DNA from: Streptococcus sp. HMSC078D09
GTDB lineage: Bacteria > Bacillota > Bacilli > Lactobacillales > Streptococcaceae
Length of the DNA stretch: 64,000 bases
Direction of reading: 5' to 3'
NCBI RefSeq assembly: GCF_001813675.1
Contig: NZ_KV813675.1
Coordinates: 253,722-317,721, forward strand
The notes beneath the pieces were generated by a model that was not told where the DNA came from, searched no databases, and saw only the letters and a program-made list of their open reading frames with translations. Shown here in pieces: positions 17,088-27,387 of this stretch (position 1 is its first letter; every line of letters starts with the position of its first letter). The position numbers were made by a program, and so were the translations under genes.

Positions 17088-18398
17088 ATGGCCCTACCAA
17101 CTATTGCGATTGTAGGCCGTCCCAATGTCGGAAAATCTACACTCTTTAACCGGATTGCCGGTGAGCGGATTTCCATCGTTGAGGATGTAGAAGGAGTCAC
17201 TCGTGACCGCATTTATGCAACAGCTGAGTGGTTGAATCGAAAATTTAGTATCATTGATACGGGGGGAATTGATGACGTAGATGCCCCATTTATGGAACAA
17301 ATTAAGCATCAAGCAGAAATTGCTATGGACGAAGCAGATGTGATCGTCTTTGTTGTTTCTGGAAAAGAAGGGATCACGGACGCGGATGAATATGTCACTC
17401 GTATCTTGTATAAGACCCATAAACCGGTGATTCTTGCAGTCAACAAGGTGGATAACCCAGAGATGCGCAATGATATCTATGACTTTTATGCCTTAGGACT
17501 GGGTGAGCCACTACCGGTATCCTCTGTCCACGGGATCGGAACTGGGGATGTGCTTGATGCCATTATTGAAAATCTTCCGAATGAAACAGAAGAAGAAAAT
17601 CCAGATATCATCAAATTTAGCTTGATTGGTCGCCCAAATGTTGGAAAATCAAGCTTGATCAATGCGATCCTTGGAGAAGACCGCGTTATCGCAAGCCCTG
17701 TTGCTGGAACCACACGGGATGCCATCGATACCCATTTTACCGATGCAGATGGCCAAGAATTTACCATGATCGATACAGCCGGTATGCGCAAATCTGGTAA
17801 AATCTATGAAAACACTGAGAAATATTCTGTCATGCGTGCCATGCGTGCCATCGACCGTTCAGATGTAGTTTTGATGGTTATTAATGCCGAAGAAGGAATT
17901 CGGGAGTATGACAAGCGGATCGCTGGCTTTGCTCATGAGGCTGGTAAAGGTATGATCATTGTTGTCAACAAATGGGATATCATTGAAAAAGACAACCATA
18001 CCATGAAGCAGTGGGAAGATGACATTCGCGATCAATTCCAATACCTTTCTTATGCGCCGATTGTTTTTGTCTCTGCCTTAACCAAACAACGCTTGCACAA
18101 GTTGCCAGAGATGATCAAACAGATCAGTGAGAGTCAAAATACACGGATTCCTTCAGCTGTCTTGAACGATGTGATTATGGATGCCATTGCCATTAATCCA
18201 ACGCCGACCGACAAAGGAAAACGCCTCAAGATCTTCTATGCGACACAAGTGGCAACCAAGCCGCCAACTTTTGTGGTCTTTGTTAACGAAGAAGAACTGA
18301 TGCACTTCTCATACCTCCGTTTCTTGGAGAACCAAATTCGCAAGGCCTTTGTTTTTGAAGGAACTCCAATCCATTTGATTGCGCGAAAACGGAAGTAG
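17088..18398 (+). CDS. der: Ribosome biogenesis GTPase Der (EngA)
   Basis: Der has two tandem GTPase domains and a KH-like domain and is needed for 50S subunit maturation. In the 436-residue protein the first G domain carries [10 protein letters not shown] (residues 9-18), DTGG and NKVD; the second carries [10 protein letters not shown] (about 182-191), DTAG and NKWD. The C-terminal KH-like domain runs from about 355 to 436 ([11 protein letters not shown]). The length is normal. A T-rich terminator lies 90 bp downstream. Confidence 0.97.
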   Translation: MALPTIAIVGRPNVGKSTLFNRIAGERISIVEDVEGVTRDRIYATAEWLNRKFSIIDTGGIDDVDAPFMEQIKHQAEIAMDEADVIVFVVSGKEGITDADEYVTRILYKTHKPVILAVNKVDNPEMRNDIYDFYALGLGEPLPVSSVHGIGTGDVLDAIIENLPNETEEENPDIIKFSLIGRPNVGKSSLINAILGEDRVIASPVAGTTRDAIDTHFTDADGQEFTMIDTAGMRKSGKIYENTEKYSVMRAMRAIDRSDVVLMVINAEEGIREYDKRIAGFAHEAGKGMIIVVNKWDIIEKDNHTMKQWEDDIRDQFQYLSYAPIVFVSALTKQRLHKLPEMIKQISESQNTRIPSAVLNDVIMDAIAINPTPTDKGKRLKIFYATQVATKPPTFVVFVNEEELMHFSYLRFLENQIRKAFVFEGTPIHLIARKRK

Positions 18399-18484
18399 GG
18401 AATACGAGATAAATGGATCAAAGTGGAGAAGGATATTTCAAATGATAAAACGCTCATTCTTCCAACTATGAAAACAACTAAAAG

Positions 18485-18509
18485 TAGCGCAAAAGCGTTG
18501 CTTTTTTTA
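18485..18509 (+). terminator. Terminator downstream of der
   Basis: A 7-bp stem GTAGCGC/GCGTTGC (two G-U pairs) with an AAAA loop and seven T. Confidence 0.75.
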
Positions 18510-18542
18510 ATAAGCTGGTAAAATGAAGTGGAGGATAGTCAG

Positions 18543-18602
18543 ATGCGTAGTATCATGGTCCGGATATTCTTTATTCCTTATGCTTTTTTTAAGGATGAGT
18601 AG
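18543..18602 (+). CDS. Possible 19-residue peptide ORF
   Basis: An ATG preceded by GGAGG at a workable distance opens a 19-codon frame, MRSIMVRIFFIPYAFFKDE. The product is hydrophobic with basic residues near its start and an acidic end. It follows the der terminator and a TAAAAT box, so it could have its own transcript. I know no family for it. It may be a chance ORF. Confidence 0.25.
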   Translation: MRSIMVRIFFIPYAFFKDE

Positions 18603-18637
18603 AGTAAACTCATGAAGATCATGAGAGCTTTAGGTTT

Positions 18638-18823
18638 GTGTACTTATTATTTAAAATCTATCTGTATCTCTTGTTTCTCGGTTCGATCGTAAGCTTGGAG
18701 CTCTTGATCCTATTGCTGGGGATTTTATTAAAAAATAATGTCGTGTTTTTTCTTTTCTCTATGAGCAATCGGGATTTTGCTATTCCCTTTGTTTGGCTAT
18801 TTGATCAAACAGTTAACAGATAG
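18638..18823 (+). pseudogene. Small hydrophobic membrane ORF, probably a remnant
   Basis: A 61-codon frame from GTG reads as two membrane-type segments (IYLYLLFLGSIVSLELLILL, then VVFFLFSMSNRDFAIPFVWL) and ends in TVNR. There is no ribosome site before the GTG. An ATG at 18612 starts another frame of 26 codons that overlaps it, as if one frameshift separates start and body. The remaining bases to 18998 hold an imperfect AACTGAGA/TCTCAGTT inverted repeat (about 18844-18897) and the promoter of the helicase gene. No function can be given. Confidence 0.25.
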
Positions 18824-18998
18824 ATATTAGGGATAGCTGTTTGAACTGAGAATGTTACGAAATCAGGTAAAAAACTGGGAAAATGCTGTCTCAGTTTTTC
18901 TATCAAAAACGGGCTAAAATCCTTTCAAGATGATAACTATTTTTTCTAATTTTATCTTAAATATGGTATAATAAAGGGATTAATCTAAGGTGGTAAAC

Positions 18999-21900
18999 AT
19001 GGCAAAATTAATTCCTGGGAAGGTTCGTTCACAAGGGAGCCTTCTCTATGAAGCTGGGAAAGTTTCCCTTCAGGAAGTAAAAGAAAAATACCTGTATTTT
19101 CGGGTGGAAGAAGAAAGCTTGCGGTACAGTTTGGACGACGATGCCGTTTTTTGTAGCTGTGCTTTCTTTCAAAAGAAAAAATTCTGTACGCATCTAGCAG
19201 CTGTAGAAGCTTTTTTGAAGAATGATGACAGTGGGAAAGCTGCTCTTACAAGCCTTGAAGAAGACGCCACGGCGACTGAAGAAACGCAGGAGAAGGTCTC
19301 TTTTGGAAGTTTGTTTTTAGACCAGGTCCTTCCAAAAATCGAAAAGAAAGAAACTCGCTATGTCTTATCAGCAGTTGGGCAGGAGGATGAATACTCTGGT
19401 CAATTCTTGTGGACCCTTCGCATTCGTCGCTTGCCAGACGAGCGCTCTTATGTAATCAGAGATGTGCTAGCTTTTTTGCAGACCCTTCAGAAAGAAGGCC
19501 ACTTTGCAATTGGCAAAAGTTACTATGAACCCATTTCTTACTTAGAATTTGATGGGTCTAGTCAGGATGTGATCAATTTCCTACAAGGCTTGGTCACAGA
19601 TAGTGGATCGAAAGAGCAAGATTTCTTTCCCAATGCTGGGCGCCATCTTTATTTTCCACCGACTCTCTTTGAAGAAGCTGTAGAATTACTGATGAATTTG
19701 GATTCCTTCCTCTTGCAATACAGCTTGTATGATTTTTCTGAAGTCTATTTTCAGGATGTCCATGGGGAGGAAGATCTCTTTCACTTTCAGGTGGAAGACC
19801 ATGGTGATTTTTACGAATTGATTATTACGGAGCCACAAGTGAAGGTTGTCGAGTCTGCTGTTTACCTGTTTCGAAATGGAGTGTTCTATCACCTGACGCC
19901 CCAACAGCGGACCTTATGGAAAGCGATTCAAGACTTACCAATGGATCAAGATCGCAAAAAACGCCTGCATTTTGATCCAACGGACCAAACAAAGCTTTCC
20001 TATAGTTTAAAAGAGTTCAAAAAACTGGGACAAATAACAGCTCCGACCAGCTTTTTAATCCACGATTTCACTCCGGAATTTCATTTTGATCTAGCACAGG
20101 ACCAGACTGTTTTACTGAATGTGGTCTTTCAATACCAGGATCGTGTGGTGACCACGCGTGAAGAACTTCTCAATCTTCCTTATTCTAGTGATTTCGATAA
20201 GGAGCAAGAAGTCTTTTCAACCATGCTAGCAGCAGGTTTTACAGATGACTTTTCTTCCCAAAGAAGTCCTTTATCAAGTGGGCAAATCTATCCATTCTTT
20301 CACCAACAGATCCCGACTTTTGAAGCCTTAGGAGAGGTTACCCTCTCTGATAGCCTTTTAGATCTTTATCAAGTGGAGCGTCCAAAAATTGATGTTAAAA
20401 CAAATGGCAGTCTACTGGAGATCGGTTTTGACTTTGAAAGTGTGGATCCAGCTGAAGTGGATCAGGTCCTCAAAGCTCTTGTAGGGCAAGAAGATTATTT
20501 TATCAGCCATACAGGGAAGGTCCTTGTTTTTGATGAAGAAACCAAGAAAATCAGTCGAGCCCTAGCAGATCTGCGGGCGAAAATGAGCAAGGGTGGGAAA
20601 CTACAAGCCCGCCGGATTGCCGCTTATCAGCTATCTGATTTGTTGGCAGATCAAGACAATGTTCATTTTTCAGAAGACTTTCGAAATTTAGCTCATGATT
20701 TGACTCATCCAGAAGACTTCCAACTCCCTCAGATGACAATCCAAGCGACCCTAAGGGATTACCAAGAAACAGGGGTTAAATGGTTCTCCATGTTAAATCA
20801 TTATGGTTTTGGTGGTATTTTAGCGGATGATATGGGGCTTGGGAAAACCCTGCAGACTATTTCCTTCTTGACCAGTGTCGCAAAAAAAGAAACTAAAATC
20901 TTGATTCTAGCTCCATCTAGTCTCATCTACAATTGGAAACAAGAATTTTCAAAATTCGCTCCTCAGATGGAAGTGGCAGTCGTCTATGGTCTCAAGCAGC
21001 ACCGAGATGAACTCATCGCAACCAATCCACAGGTAGTTATCACTAGTTACGCGTCTTTCCGTCAAGATGTGGAGGAATACCAGAAGAATCAGTATGAGTA
21101 CTTGATTCTAGATGAAGCCCAGGTCATGAAAAATGCCCAAACCAAGATTGCCCAACACTTACGTGGCTTTGAGGTTCCGCATGTGTTTGCCTTATCTGGG
21201 ACACCGATTGAAAATCATGTGGGTGAACTCTGGTCTATTTTCCAAATTGTCCTTCCAGGGCTCTTCCCAGCTAAAAGAGAATTTCAAAAATTGAGTCCTG
21301 AGACCATTGCACGTTTTGTCAAACCTTTCGTCATGAGACGGAAAAAAGATGAAGTGCTCCAAGAATTACCGGACTTAATTGAAACAACCTACCACAATGA
21401 GTTGGATGAAAGTCAAAAAACGATCTATTTGGCTCAATTAAAACAAATTCAAGATCGGGTTCGAACCTCTAGTGAGGAAGAACTAAATCGGAGCAAGGTG
21501 GAAATTCTCTCGGGTCTCATGCGCCTTCGCCAAATCTGTGATACCCCCGCCCTCTTTATGGAAGACTATCAGGGAGATAGTGGGAAATTGGAGAGTCTTC
21601 GAGATCTTTTGGGTCAAATCAAGGATGGCGAACACCGGGTTTTGATCTTCTCTCAATTTAGAGGCATGCTGGATATCCTAGAGCAGGAGATTGACCAGCT
21701 TGGCATGACCTCCTTTAAAATCACAGGTTCTACTCCCGCTAAAGATCGACAAGAAATGACCAATGCTTTTAATGCAGGTGAGCGCCATGCTTTTCTCATT
21801 TCTCTGAAGGCTGGAGGGGTTGGATTGAACCTCACTGGTGCCGATACGGTCATCTTAGTCGATTTGTGGTGGAATCCTGCAGTGGAAGACCAGGCTATTG

Positions 21901-22097
21901 GACGTGCCCATCGAATGGGACAGGAACAAAATGTTGAAGTTTACCGCATGATTACTCGTGGTACGATCGAAGAAAAAATCCAAGAACTACAAGCTTCCAA
22001 AAGACACTTGGTCTCAACGATTTTAGACGGAACGGAAACACGATCTAGTTTATCGGTTGAGGAAATTCGTGAGATTCTTGGAATTCAGTCAGAATAG
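18999..22097 (+). CDS. SNF2-family DNA/RNA helicase with SWIM zinc finger
   Basis: A 1032-residue ATP-dependent translocase. The N-terminal SWIM zinc finger shows CSCAFFQKKKFCTH (about residues 49-62). The SNF2 ATPase core fills the last 450 residues: motif I DDMGLGKTLQ (about 610), motif II DEAQ, motif III ALSGTPIENH, then the second lobe with FSQFRGMLD and LKAGGVGLNLTGA, and motif VI QAIGRAHRMGQ. The ATG at 18999 is used because AAGGTGG overlaps an alternative GTG at 18990. The gene heads the streptococcal order SNF2-unknown-murC. The cellular role is unknown, possibly DNA repair or nucleoid remodelling. A promoter with TATAAT lies near 18968. Confidence 0.92.
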   Translation: MAKLIPGKVRSQGSLLYEAGKVSLQEVKEKYLYFRVEEESLRYSLDDDAVFCSCAFFQKKKFCTHLAAVEAFLKNDDSGKAALTSLEEDATATEETQEKVSFGSLFLDQVLPKIEKKETRYVLSAVGQEDEYSGQFLWTLRIRRLPDERSYVIRDVLAFLQTLQKEGHFAIGKSYYEPISYLEFDGSSQDVINFLQGLVTDSGSKEQDFFPNAGRHLYFPPTLFEEAVELLMNLDSFLLQYSLYDFSEVYFQDVHGEEDLFHFQVEDHGDFYELIITEPQVKVVESAVYLFRNGVFYHLTPQQRTLWKAIQDLPMDQDRKKRLHFDPTDQTKLSYSLKEFKKLGQITAPTSFLIHDFTPEFHFDLAQDQTVLLNVVFQYQDRVVTTREELLNLPYSSDFDKEQEVFSTMLAAGFTDDFSSQRSPLSSGQIYPFFHQQIPTFEALGEVTLSDSLLDLYQVERPKIDVKTNGSLLEIGFDFESVDPAEVDQVLKALVGQEDYFISHTGKVLVFDEETKKISRALADLRAKMSKGGKLQARRIAAYQLSDLLADQDNVHFSEDFRNLAHDLTHPEDFQLPQMTIQATLRDYQETGVKWFSMLNHYGFGGILADDMGLGKTLQTISFLTSVAKKETKILILAPSSLIYNWKQEFSKFAPQMEVAVVYGLKQHRDELIATNPQVVITSYASFRQDVEEYQKNQYEYLILDEAQVMKNAQTKIAQHLRGFEVPHVFALSGTPIENHVGELWSIFQIVLPGLFPAKREFQKLSPETIARFVKPFVMRRKKDEVLQELPDLIETTYHNELDESQKTIYLAQLKQIQDRVRTSSEEELNRSKVEILSGLMRLRQICDTPALFMEDYQGDSGKLESLRDLLGQIKDGEHRVLIFSQFRGMLDILEQEIDQLGMTSFKITGSTPAKDRQEMTNAFNAGERHAFLISLKAGGVGLNLTGADTVILVDLWWNPAVEDQAIGRAHRMGQEQNVEVYRMITRGTIEEKIQELQASKRHLVSTILDGTETRSSLSVEEIREILGIQSE

Positions 22098-22152
22098 CTT
22101 GAAAAATTCTGTGAATAGTTTATAATTAATGGAGTGTCGAAAGGAAGAAAGC

Positions 22153-22803
22153 ATGACAGAAAAATATTTTCCTCAAGTAGGGGATAATGAGTTGATGTTA
22201 ACAGAGATGCCCCACATGAACCTGTATGATGAAACAGACTTGATTAGTAACATTACAGGCGACTATGTGGATAAAAATTATTTGGAATGGCAACCGATTG
22301 CTGAAAATACCAAACCTAAGCATCCTTACCACCAACCATTAGAAGAGCCCCTACCGAAAAGACGGCCAGTAAGAAAACCTGATTTTAAAGAGCCGATTGA
22401 TAAAAAAAGCCCAGCCAATCGTTATGCAGAGAAAGCGAGAGAGCGCGCTCGTGAAGATCTGAAAAAGAAACGCACAGCTCCCTATCTGACAACGGATCCA
22501 GCAGCTACTACAAGTAAACGGAAAAAACCATTTATTTCTGAACGAAAACCTGGTCAGCCAACGGCTCCCTTCCAAAAGGAAAATCCGGGTGAATTATTGA
22601 AATATAGCAAACGATTACGACAAGATCAGTTGATCCTTGCAGAGTTCGAATCTGCAGGAGAACCAGAAGTGGCAGAACCGACTGAAAAGAAAAACAATTA
22701 TGATTTCTTAAAGACTAGCCAAATATACAATAAAGATCAGCACAAGTTGAAACCACAGCCAATCAAACAAGAATTGGATTTAACCCATCTAGATCAAGAA
22801 TAA
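22153..22803 (+). CDS. Conserved streptococcal protein of unknown function
   Basis: A 216-residue hydrophilic, Lys/Pro-rich and probably largely disordered protein beginning MTEKYFPQVGDNELM and ending KQELDLTHLDQE. There is no signal peptide, membrane helix or known motif. I start at 22153, after AAAGGAAGAAAGC. It lies between the SNF2 helicase and murC (9 bp before murC), an order shared with S. pneumoniae, so it is genuine and probably co-transcribed with murC. Clusters of Lys/Arg (KRRPVRKPDFK, KARERAREDLKKKR) could bind nucleic acid; that is a guess. Confidence 0.75.
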   Translation: MTEKYFPQVGDNELMLTEMPHMNLYDETDLISNITGDYVDKNYLEWQPIAENTKPKHPYHQPLEEPLPKRRPVRKPDFKEPIDKKSPANRYAEKARERAREDLKKKRTAPYLTTDPAATTSKRKKPFISERKPGQPTAPFQKENPGELLKYSKRLRQDQLILAEFESAGEPEVAEPTEKKNNYDFLKTSQIYNKDQHKLKPQPIKQELDLTHLDQE

Positions 22804-22812
22804 GGAGAAAAC

Positions 22813-24147
22813 ATGTCTAATACATACCATTTTATTGGAATTAAAGGAGCAGGGATGAGTGCTTTAGCCCTCATGCTTCACCAAATGGGACATACGGTTC
22901 AAGGGTCAGATGTTGAGAAGTATTACTTTACGCAACGTGGCTTGGAACAAGTAGGAATTCAAATTTATCCATTTGATGTGAAAAATTTGGAAGGCGACAA
23001 GATCCTCATTGCCGGGAATGCTTTCCGTCCAGATAACAATGTGGAAATTGCTTATGCAGATGAGCATGGCCTAACTTATAAACGCTACCATGAATTCCTT
23101 GGTGAATTTATGCGTGACTTCGTCAGCATGGGGGTTGCCGGAGCACACGGAAAAACCTCGACAACAGGGATGCTTTCTCACGTCTTATCAAATATCACTG
23201 ACACCAGTTATTTGATTGGTGACGGGACAGGTCGTGGCTCTGCAGCAGCCAAATACTTTGTCTTTGAATCAGATGAGTATGAACGCCACTTTATGCCTTA
23301 CCATCCTGAATACAGCATCATCACCAATATTGACTTCGACCATCCAGACTATTTCACGAGCTTGGAAGATGTCTTTAATGCTTTTAACGATTATGCCAAA
23401 CAAATCAGTAAGGGCCTCTTCATCTACGGAGAAGACAAAGAATTGCGTCGGATTACCTCATCAGCACCAATTTATTACTATGGTTTTGATAAGGAGACGA
23501 ACGATTTTGTGGCAAGCAACTTGCTTCGCTCAACGACAGGTTCAACCTTCAACGTTCATTTCCGTGGAGAAGATTTGGGGCAATTCCATATCCCAACATT
23601 TGGTCGTCACAACATCATGAATGCTACAGCAGTCATTGGTTTGCTTTACATTGCAGGATTTGATTTAGATTTAGTCCGCGAGCATTTGAAGACCTTTGCT
23701 GGAGTGAAACGTCGCTTTACTGAAAAAGTAGTCAATGGAACAGTGATCATCGATGACTTTGCGCACCATCCAACGGAAATTATTGCAACCTTGGATGCGG
23801 CCCGTCAAAAATACCCAAGTAAAGAGATTGTGGCCATTTTCCAACCACATACCTTTACACGGACCATTGCCTTGTTAGATGAATTTGCAGAAGCCTTGAA
23901 TCAAGCAGATGCTGTTTACTTGGCACAGATCTATGGCTCTGCGCGTGAAGTCGATCACGGCGATGTGAAAGTTGAAGATTTGGAAGCAAAAATTGTCAAA
24001 CGCTCAGCGATTATTACAGCTGAGAATGTTTCTCCTCTTCTTGACCATGATAATGCAGTCTATGTCTTTATGGGAGCAGGAGATATTCAAACCTATGAAT
24101 ACTCATTTGAGCGTTTATTATCTAGTTTGACACATAGTGTACAATAA
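22813..24147 (+). CDS. murC: UDP-N-acetylmuramate--L-alanine ligase MurC
   Basis: MurC adds L-alanine to UDP-MurNAc in cytoplasmic peptidoglycan precursor synthesis. The 444-residue protein shows the N-terminal Rossmann motif [13 protein letters not shown] (5-17), the ATP-binding P-loop GAHGKTSTT (about 110-118), the central [10 protein letters not shown] and the C-terminal FQPHTFTRT. The length is standard. SD AAGGAG is close upstream. A 12-bp hairpin follows 8 bases after its stop. Confidence 0.97.
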   Translation: MSNTYHFIGIKGAGMSALALMLHQMGHTVQGSDVEKYYFTQRGLEQVGIQIYPFDVKNLEGDKILIAGNAFRPDNNVEIAYADEHGLTYKRYHEFLGEFMRDFVSMGVAGAHGKTSTTGMLSHVLSNITDTSYLIGDGTGRGSAAAKYFVFESDEYERHFMPYHPEYSIITNIDFDHPDYFTSLEDVFNAFNDYAKQISKGLFIYGEDKELRRITSSAPIYYYGFDKETNDFVASNLLRSTTGSTFNVHFRGEDLGQFHIPTFGRHNIMNATAVIGLLYIAGFDLDLVREHLKTFAGVKRRFTEKVVNGTVIIDDFAHHPTEIIATLDAARQKYPSKEIVAIFQPHTFTRTIALLDEFAEALNQADAVYLAQIYGSAREVDHGDVKVEDLEAKIVKRSAIITAENVSPLLDHDNAVYVFMGAGDIQTYEYSFERLLSSLTHSVQ

Positions 24148-24154
24148 GAGATGA

Positions 24155-24190
24155 TTGAGTCTGGAATCTTTTGGTTCCAGACTCAAATTT
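24155..24190 (+). terminator. Terminator after murC
   Basis: A perfect 12-bp stem TTGAGTCTGGAA/TTCCAGACTCAA, followed by a weak T-rich tail (ATTTATC). Some readthrough to the acetyltransferase genes is likely. Confidence 0.7.
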
Positions 24191-24228
24191 ATCTGTCCAC
24201 TGAAGGAGTATGAGATGAGGAAAGCAGG

Positions 24229-24645
24229 ATGATGATTCGATCAATCACCCCAGCTGATCAAGAACAGCTGCTGTTACTAGAAGAAGAACTTCATGGCAAT
24301 GAAGGAAAGGAGCACAGGGCCACTCTTGAGGAAGCGCTAGGTTCGAAGGAAGCCATTTCTTTGCTTGCAGAGCAGGCGGGGGATGCTGTGGCTTACTTGT
24401 TGGCGACAGAAGACCAGCCTTTAAAAAGAGACCTAATTGTATTGCGACTAGCAGTGAGACCAGCCTTTCAAGGTCAAGGCTATGGTTCTATTTTAATCGC
24501 TGCTTTAAAGGATCTAGCTGTTCAAAAGGAAAAGGAAGCCATTTGGATCGATTGCCCAGAAGACTTACTATCTTATTTTTCCCAGCAAGGATTTCGAGAT
24601 GAAGCTGAGTCTGATCGAGGTGTCCATATGGTTTGGGAACGATAG
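24229..24645 (+). CDS. GNAT family N-acetyltransferase
   Basis: A 138-residue acetyl-CoA-dependent acetyltransferase. The acetyl-CoA binding motif A is LRLAVRPAFQGQGYGSILIAA (about residues 72-92, including the QGQGYG pyrophosphate loop). The C-terminal FSQQGFRDEAES resembles motif B. The first of two tandem ATGs follows GAGGAAAGC. It lies 9 bp upstream of a second GNAT gene, and the pair between murC and mltG is conserved in pneumococci. The substrate is unknown. Confidence 0.85.
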   Translation: MMIRSITPADQEQLLLLEEELHGNEGKEHRATLEEALGSKEAISLLAEQAGDAVAYLLATEDQPLKRDLIVLRLAVRPAFQGQGYGSILIAALKDLAVQKEKEAIWIDCPEDLLSYFSQQGFRDEAESDRGVHMVWER

Positions 24646-24654
24646 AAGGAGTAA

Positions 24655-25167
24655 ATGATGAAAGAAAAGATTCACATTAGACAGGCAGAGCTGCAGGATT
24701 TGGATGCCATCGAGCGCATTGAGCTTGAGAATTTCTCAGAAGAAGAAGCGATTGCGCGTGAGATTTTAAAAGATCACATCGAAAAGATTCAAACGACATT
24801 TCTTGTAGCAGAGTGCCAGGGTCAGATTTTAGGCTATTTAGAAGGACCTGTTAGACCGGAGCGCTATTTGATCGATTCCTCTTTTTCAGAGGTTGAAGAT
24901 CTAAGTCAGTTAGAACAGGGCTTTATTTCCATTACGAGTCTATCCATTGCTAAAGAAGCTCAAGGACTTGGAGTGGGAACCCTTTTGCTTGAAGCGATGA
25001 AAGAGATTGCGTTGAAAGATAATCGCCAAGGGATCAATTTGACCTGTCATGATTATTTGATTCCTTATTATGAAAAGCAAGGATTTACCAATGAAGGCCG
25101 GTCAGAATCCCAATATGCGGGTGAAGTTTGGTACAATCTGGTCTGGGAAAATGAAAAACTTGATTAA
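24655..25167 (+). CDS. GNAT family N-acetyltransferase (second of a pair)
   Basis: A 170-residue acetyltransferase beginning with IHIRQAELQDLDAIERIE. Motif A is ITSLSIAKEAQGLGVGTLLL (about 90-109), with the QGLGVG loop, and the C-terminus has YYEKQGFTNEGRSESQYAG, a form seen in arylalkylamine N-acetyltransferase-like proteins. It is co-transcribed with the preceding GNAT gene (SD AAGGAG before the tandem ATG). The substrate is unknown. Confidence 0.86.
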   Translation: MMKEKIHIRQAELQDLDAIERIELENFSEEEAIAREILKDHIEKIQTTFLVAECQGQILGYLEGPVRPERYLIDSSFSEVEDLSQLEQGFISITSLSIAKEAQGLGVGTLLLEAMKEIALKDNRQGINLTCHDYLIPYYEKQGFTNEGRSESQYAGEVWYNLVWENEKLD

Positions 25168-25259
25168 ATAGGTATTTTAAAGAAGAAAGGCGATTTGTAT
25201 TGCTTTTCTAAATCTTTTAAGATATAATATTAAGGATTATGATGAGGGAGGTCAATTAT

Positions 25260-26756
25260 TTGACTGATAAATCACAAGACAGTGAGAAGTTATTAAGCTT
25301 CAAAGAGCAGATCCTCAGAGACTTAGAAGAGGCCAATGAGCAACTTCTAAAAATCGAAAAAGAGTATGATCTACCTGATCGAAGTATTGAAACCCCTTCT
25401 TCACTGAAAGAGGAGGAAGAAGCAACACTACCTCCAAAAGTAGAAGAATCTGCGTTGGCTCCCAAAGAAGAACCAGTGGAGCCGGTAAAGGCGACTCCTG
25501 CTGTGGAAGAAAAGAGTGAGCTTACAAAGCCTGCTAAAAAAGAACCAAGTCAGGAACCGGTAGAGGAAAGCTTATCGCGCTCTTCTCGTAACCAGCGCCA
25601 ACAAAAACAAAAGAAACAAAATAAAATCGCTAAACGAATTGTGCGGACAGTAGTCAGCCTTTTGCTGATTGTGATCGTAGCTACAGGGATCTTTGCTGTG
25701 ACCTATATCCATTCAGCTGTCAAGCCGATGGATAAAAATGCAACAGAATTCGTAACGGTTGAGATTCCAGCAGGTTCAAGTAATCGTGAGATTGGCGCGA
25801 TCCTTGAGAAAAAAGGACTCGTGAAAAATGGTCAGTTCTTTAACTACTATACCAAGTTCAAGAACTATAGCAATTTCAAATCTGGTTATTTCAATTTGCA
25901 AAAGAGCATGGATCTAGAAACCATCATCCAAAAACTGCAAGAAGAGGGAACCAAAACTCCTCAGGCTCCAGTTCTTGGAAAGGTCACGATTCCAGAAGGT
26001 TATACGATCGATCAGATTGCGACGGCTATCACCACCAATGTCTCCACTAAGAAGGCAGGCAAGACTCCATTTAAGAAAGAAGATTTCTTGAAGGCTGTCC
26101 AAGACGATGCCTTTATTGAGAAGATGGTGGCCAAATATCCTAAGCTCTTGGCGAATCTGCCAAGTAAGGATTCTGGTGTTCGCTACCGTTTAGAAGGTTA
26201 TCTCTTCCCAGCAACTTATAACTATGGGAAAGATACCACAGTGAAAGAGATGATCGATCAGATGCTTGCGGCAATGGATCAAAACTTAAGCCCATACTAT
26301 GAAACACTTGAGAGCAAGAACATCAATGTAAACGAAGTATTGACTCTTGCTTCCTTGGTTGAAAAAGAAGGGGCGACGGATCAGGACCGCAAAGATATCG
26401 CGAGTGTCTTCTATAACCGCTTGAACCAAGACATGCCTTTGCAAAGTAATATTGCAATTCTTTATGCAGAAGGGAAACTTGGTCAAAAGACGACCTTAAA
26501 AGAAGATGCAACGATCAATACAGAGCTGGATTCACCTTATAATATTTATAAGAATACCGGCTTGATGCCTGGCCCAGTGGATAACCCTGGAGTATCAGCG
26601 ATCGAAGCGGCGGTGAACCCAAGTAAGACCGATTACTTGTATTTTGTCGCAAATGTCGAAAATGGTGAAGTTTTCTTCGCTAAGACATACGAAGAACACA
26701 ATAAAAATGTTGAAGAACACGTCAATAGTAAATTGACACAAGCAAGTTCAAACTAG
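25260..26756 (+). CDS. mltG: Endolytic murein transglycosylase MltG
   Basis: MltG cleaves nascent glycan strands and in streptococci works with the peripheral peptidoglycan machinery. The protein has a long acidic/Pro-rich cytoplasmic N-terminus (about 1-120), one membrane helix (IVRTVVSLLLIVIVATGIFA), a LysM-like part and the YceG fold with the catalytic Glu in LASLVEKEGATDQDR. I choose the TTG at 25260 (498 residues): the strong GAGGGAGG site sits 8 bases before it and overlaps the ATGs at 25239/25242, and the resulting LSFKEQILRDLE beginning matches the pneumococcal N-terminus. Confidence 0.92.
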   Translation: MTDKSQDSEKLLSFKEQILRDLEEANEQLLKIEKEYDLPDRSIETPSSLKEEEEATLPPKVEESALAPKEEPVEPVKATPAVEEKSELTKPAKKEPSQEPVEESLSRSSRNQRQQKQKKQNKIAKRIVRTVVSLLLIVIVATGIFAVTYIHSAVKPMDKNATEFVTVEIPAGSSNREIGAILEKKGLVKNGQFFNYYTKFKNYSNFKSGYFNLQKSMDLETIIQKLQEEGTKTPQAPVLGKVTIPEGYTIDQIATAITTNVSTKKAGKTPFKKEDFLKAVQDDAFIEKMVAKYPKLLANLPSKDSGVRYRLEGYLFPATYNYGKDTTVKEMIDQMLAAMDQNLSPYYETLESKNINVNEVLTLASLVEKEGATDQDRKDIASVFYNRLNQDMPLQSNIAILYAEGKLGQKTTLKEDATINTELDSPYNIYKNTGLMPGPVDNPGVSAIEAAVNPSKTDYLYFVANVENGEVFFAKTYEEHNKNVEEHVNSKLTQASSN

Positions 26757-26813
26757 AAAAAGCATGTGGCGCGTCCACAGCTTTTTCATTCAAATAATAG
26801 AAAGAGAAGAATA

Positions 26814-27296
26814 ATGGCAGAAAAAACATACCCAATGACCCTAGCAGAAAAAGAAAAATTGGAACAAGAATTAGAAGAATTGAAATTGGTCCGTCGGCCT
26901 GAAGTGGTGGAACGGATTAAGATCGCTCGTTCATATGGTGACCTCTCAGAAAACTCTGAGTATGAAGCGGCAAAAGATGAACAAGCTTTTGTTGAAGGTC
27001 AAATCTCTAGCTTGGAAACAAAAATCCGTTATGCAGAAATCGTCGATAGTGACGCTGTTGCAGTAGACGAAGTAGCGATCGGAAAAACCGTTACAGTTCA
27101 AGAAGTTGGCGAAACAGATGAAGAAGTATACAGCATCGTTGGTTCAGCAGGGGCAGATGCCTTTGCAGGAAAGATTTCTAACGAAAGCCCAATCGGTCAC
27201 GCTTTGATTGGTAAGAAGACAGGTGACGTTGTCACTGTTGAGACACCAGCTGGAAGCTACCAAGTGAAAATTTTGAACGTAGAAAAAACAGCGTAA
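26814..27296 (+). CDS. greA: Transcription elongation factor GreA
   Basis: GreA rescues backtracked RNA polymerase by stimulating transcript cleavage. The 160-residue protein has the N-terminal coiled coil (about 7-77) with the tip region [19 protein letters not shown], whose acidic residues act at the polymerase active site, and the C-terminal FKBP-like domain ending KILNVEKTA. It starts at the ATG at 26814; the open frame upstream is not conserved. It follows mltG by 57 bases and ends at a strong terminator. Confidence 0.96.
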   Translation: MAEKTYPMTLAEKEKLEQELEELKLVRRPEVVERIKIARSYGDLSENSEYEAAKDEQAFVEGQISSLETKIRYAEIVDSDAVAVDEVAIGKTVTVQEVGETDEEVYSIVGSAGADAFAGKISNESPIGHALIGKKTGDVVTVETPAGSYQVKILNVEKTA

Positions 27297-27306
27297 CTAT
27301 AAAACG

Positions 27307-27334
27307 CAAGCCCTCCAAGAGGGCTTGTTTTTTT
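27307..27334 (+). terminator. Terminator after greA
   Basis: A 9-bp stem CAAGCCCTC/GAGGGCTTG, CAA loop and seven T. Confidence 0.92.
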
Positions 27335-27387
27335 GTGCTCTTAATCTTTTTGTGAGAGTGAAAATTCTTTGCTGACTGAACGATATC

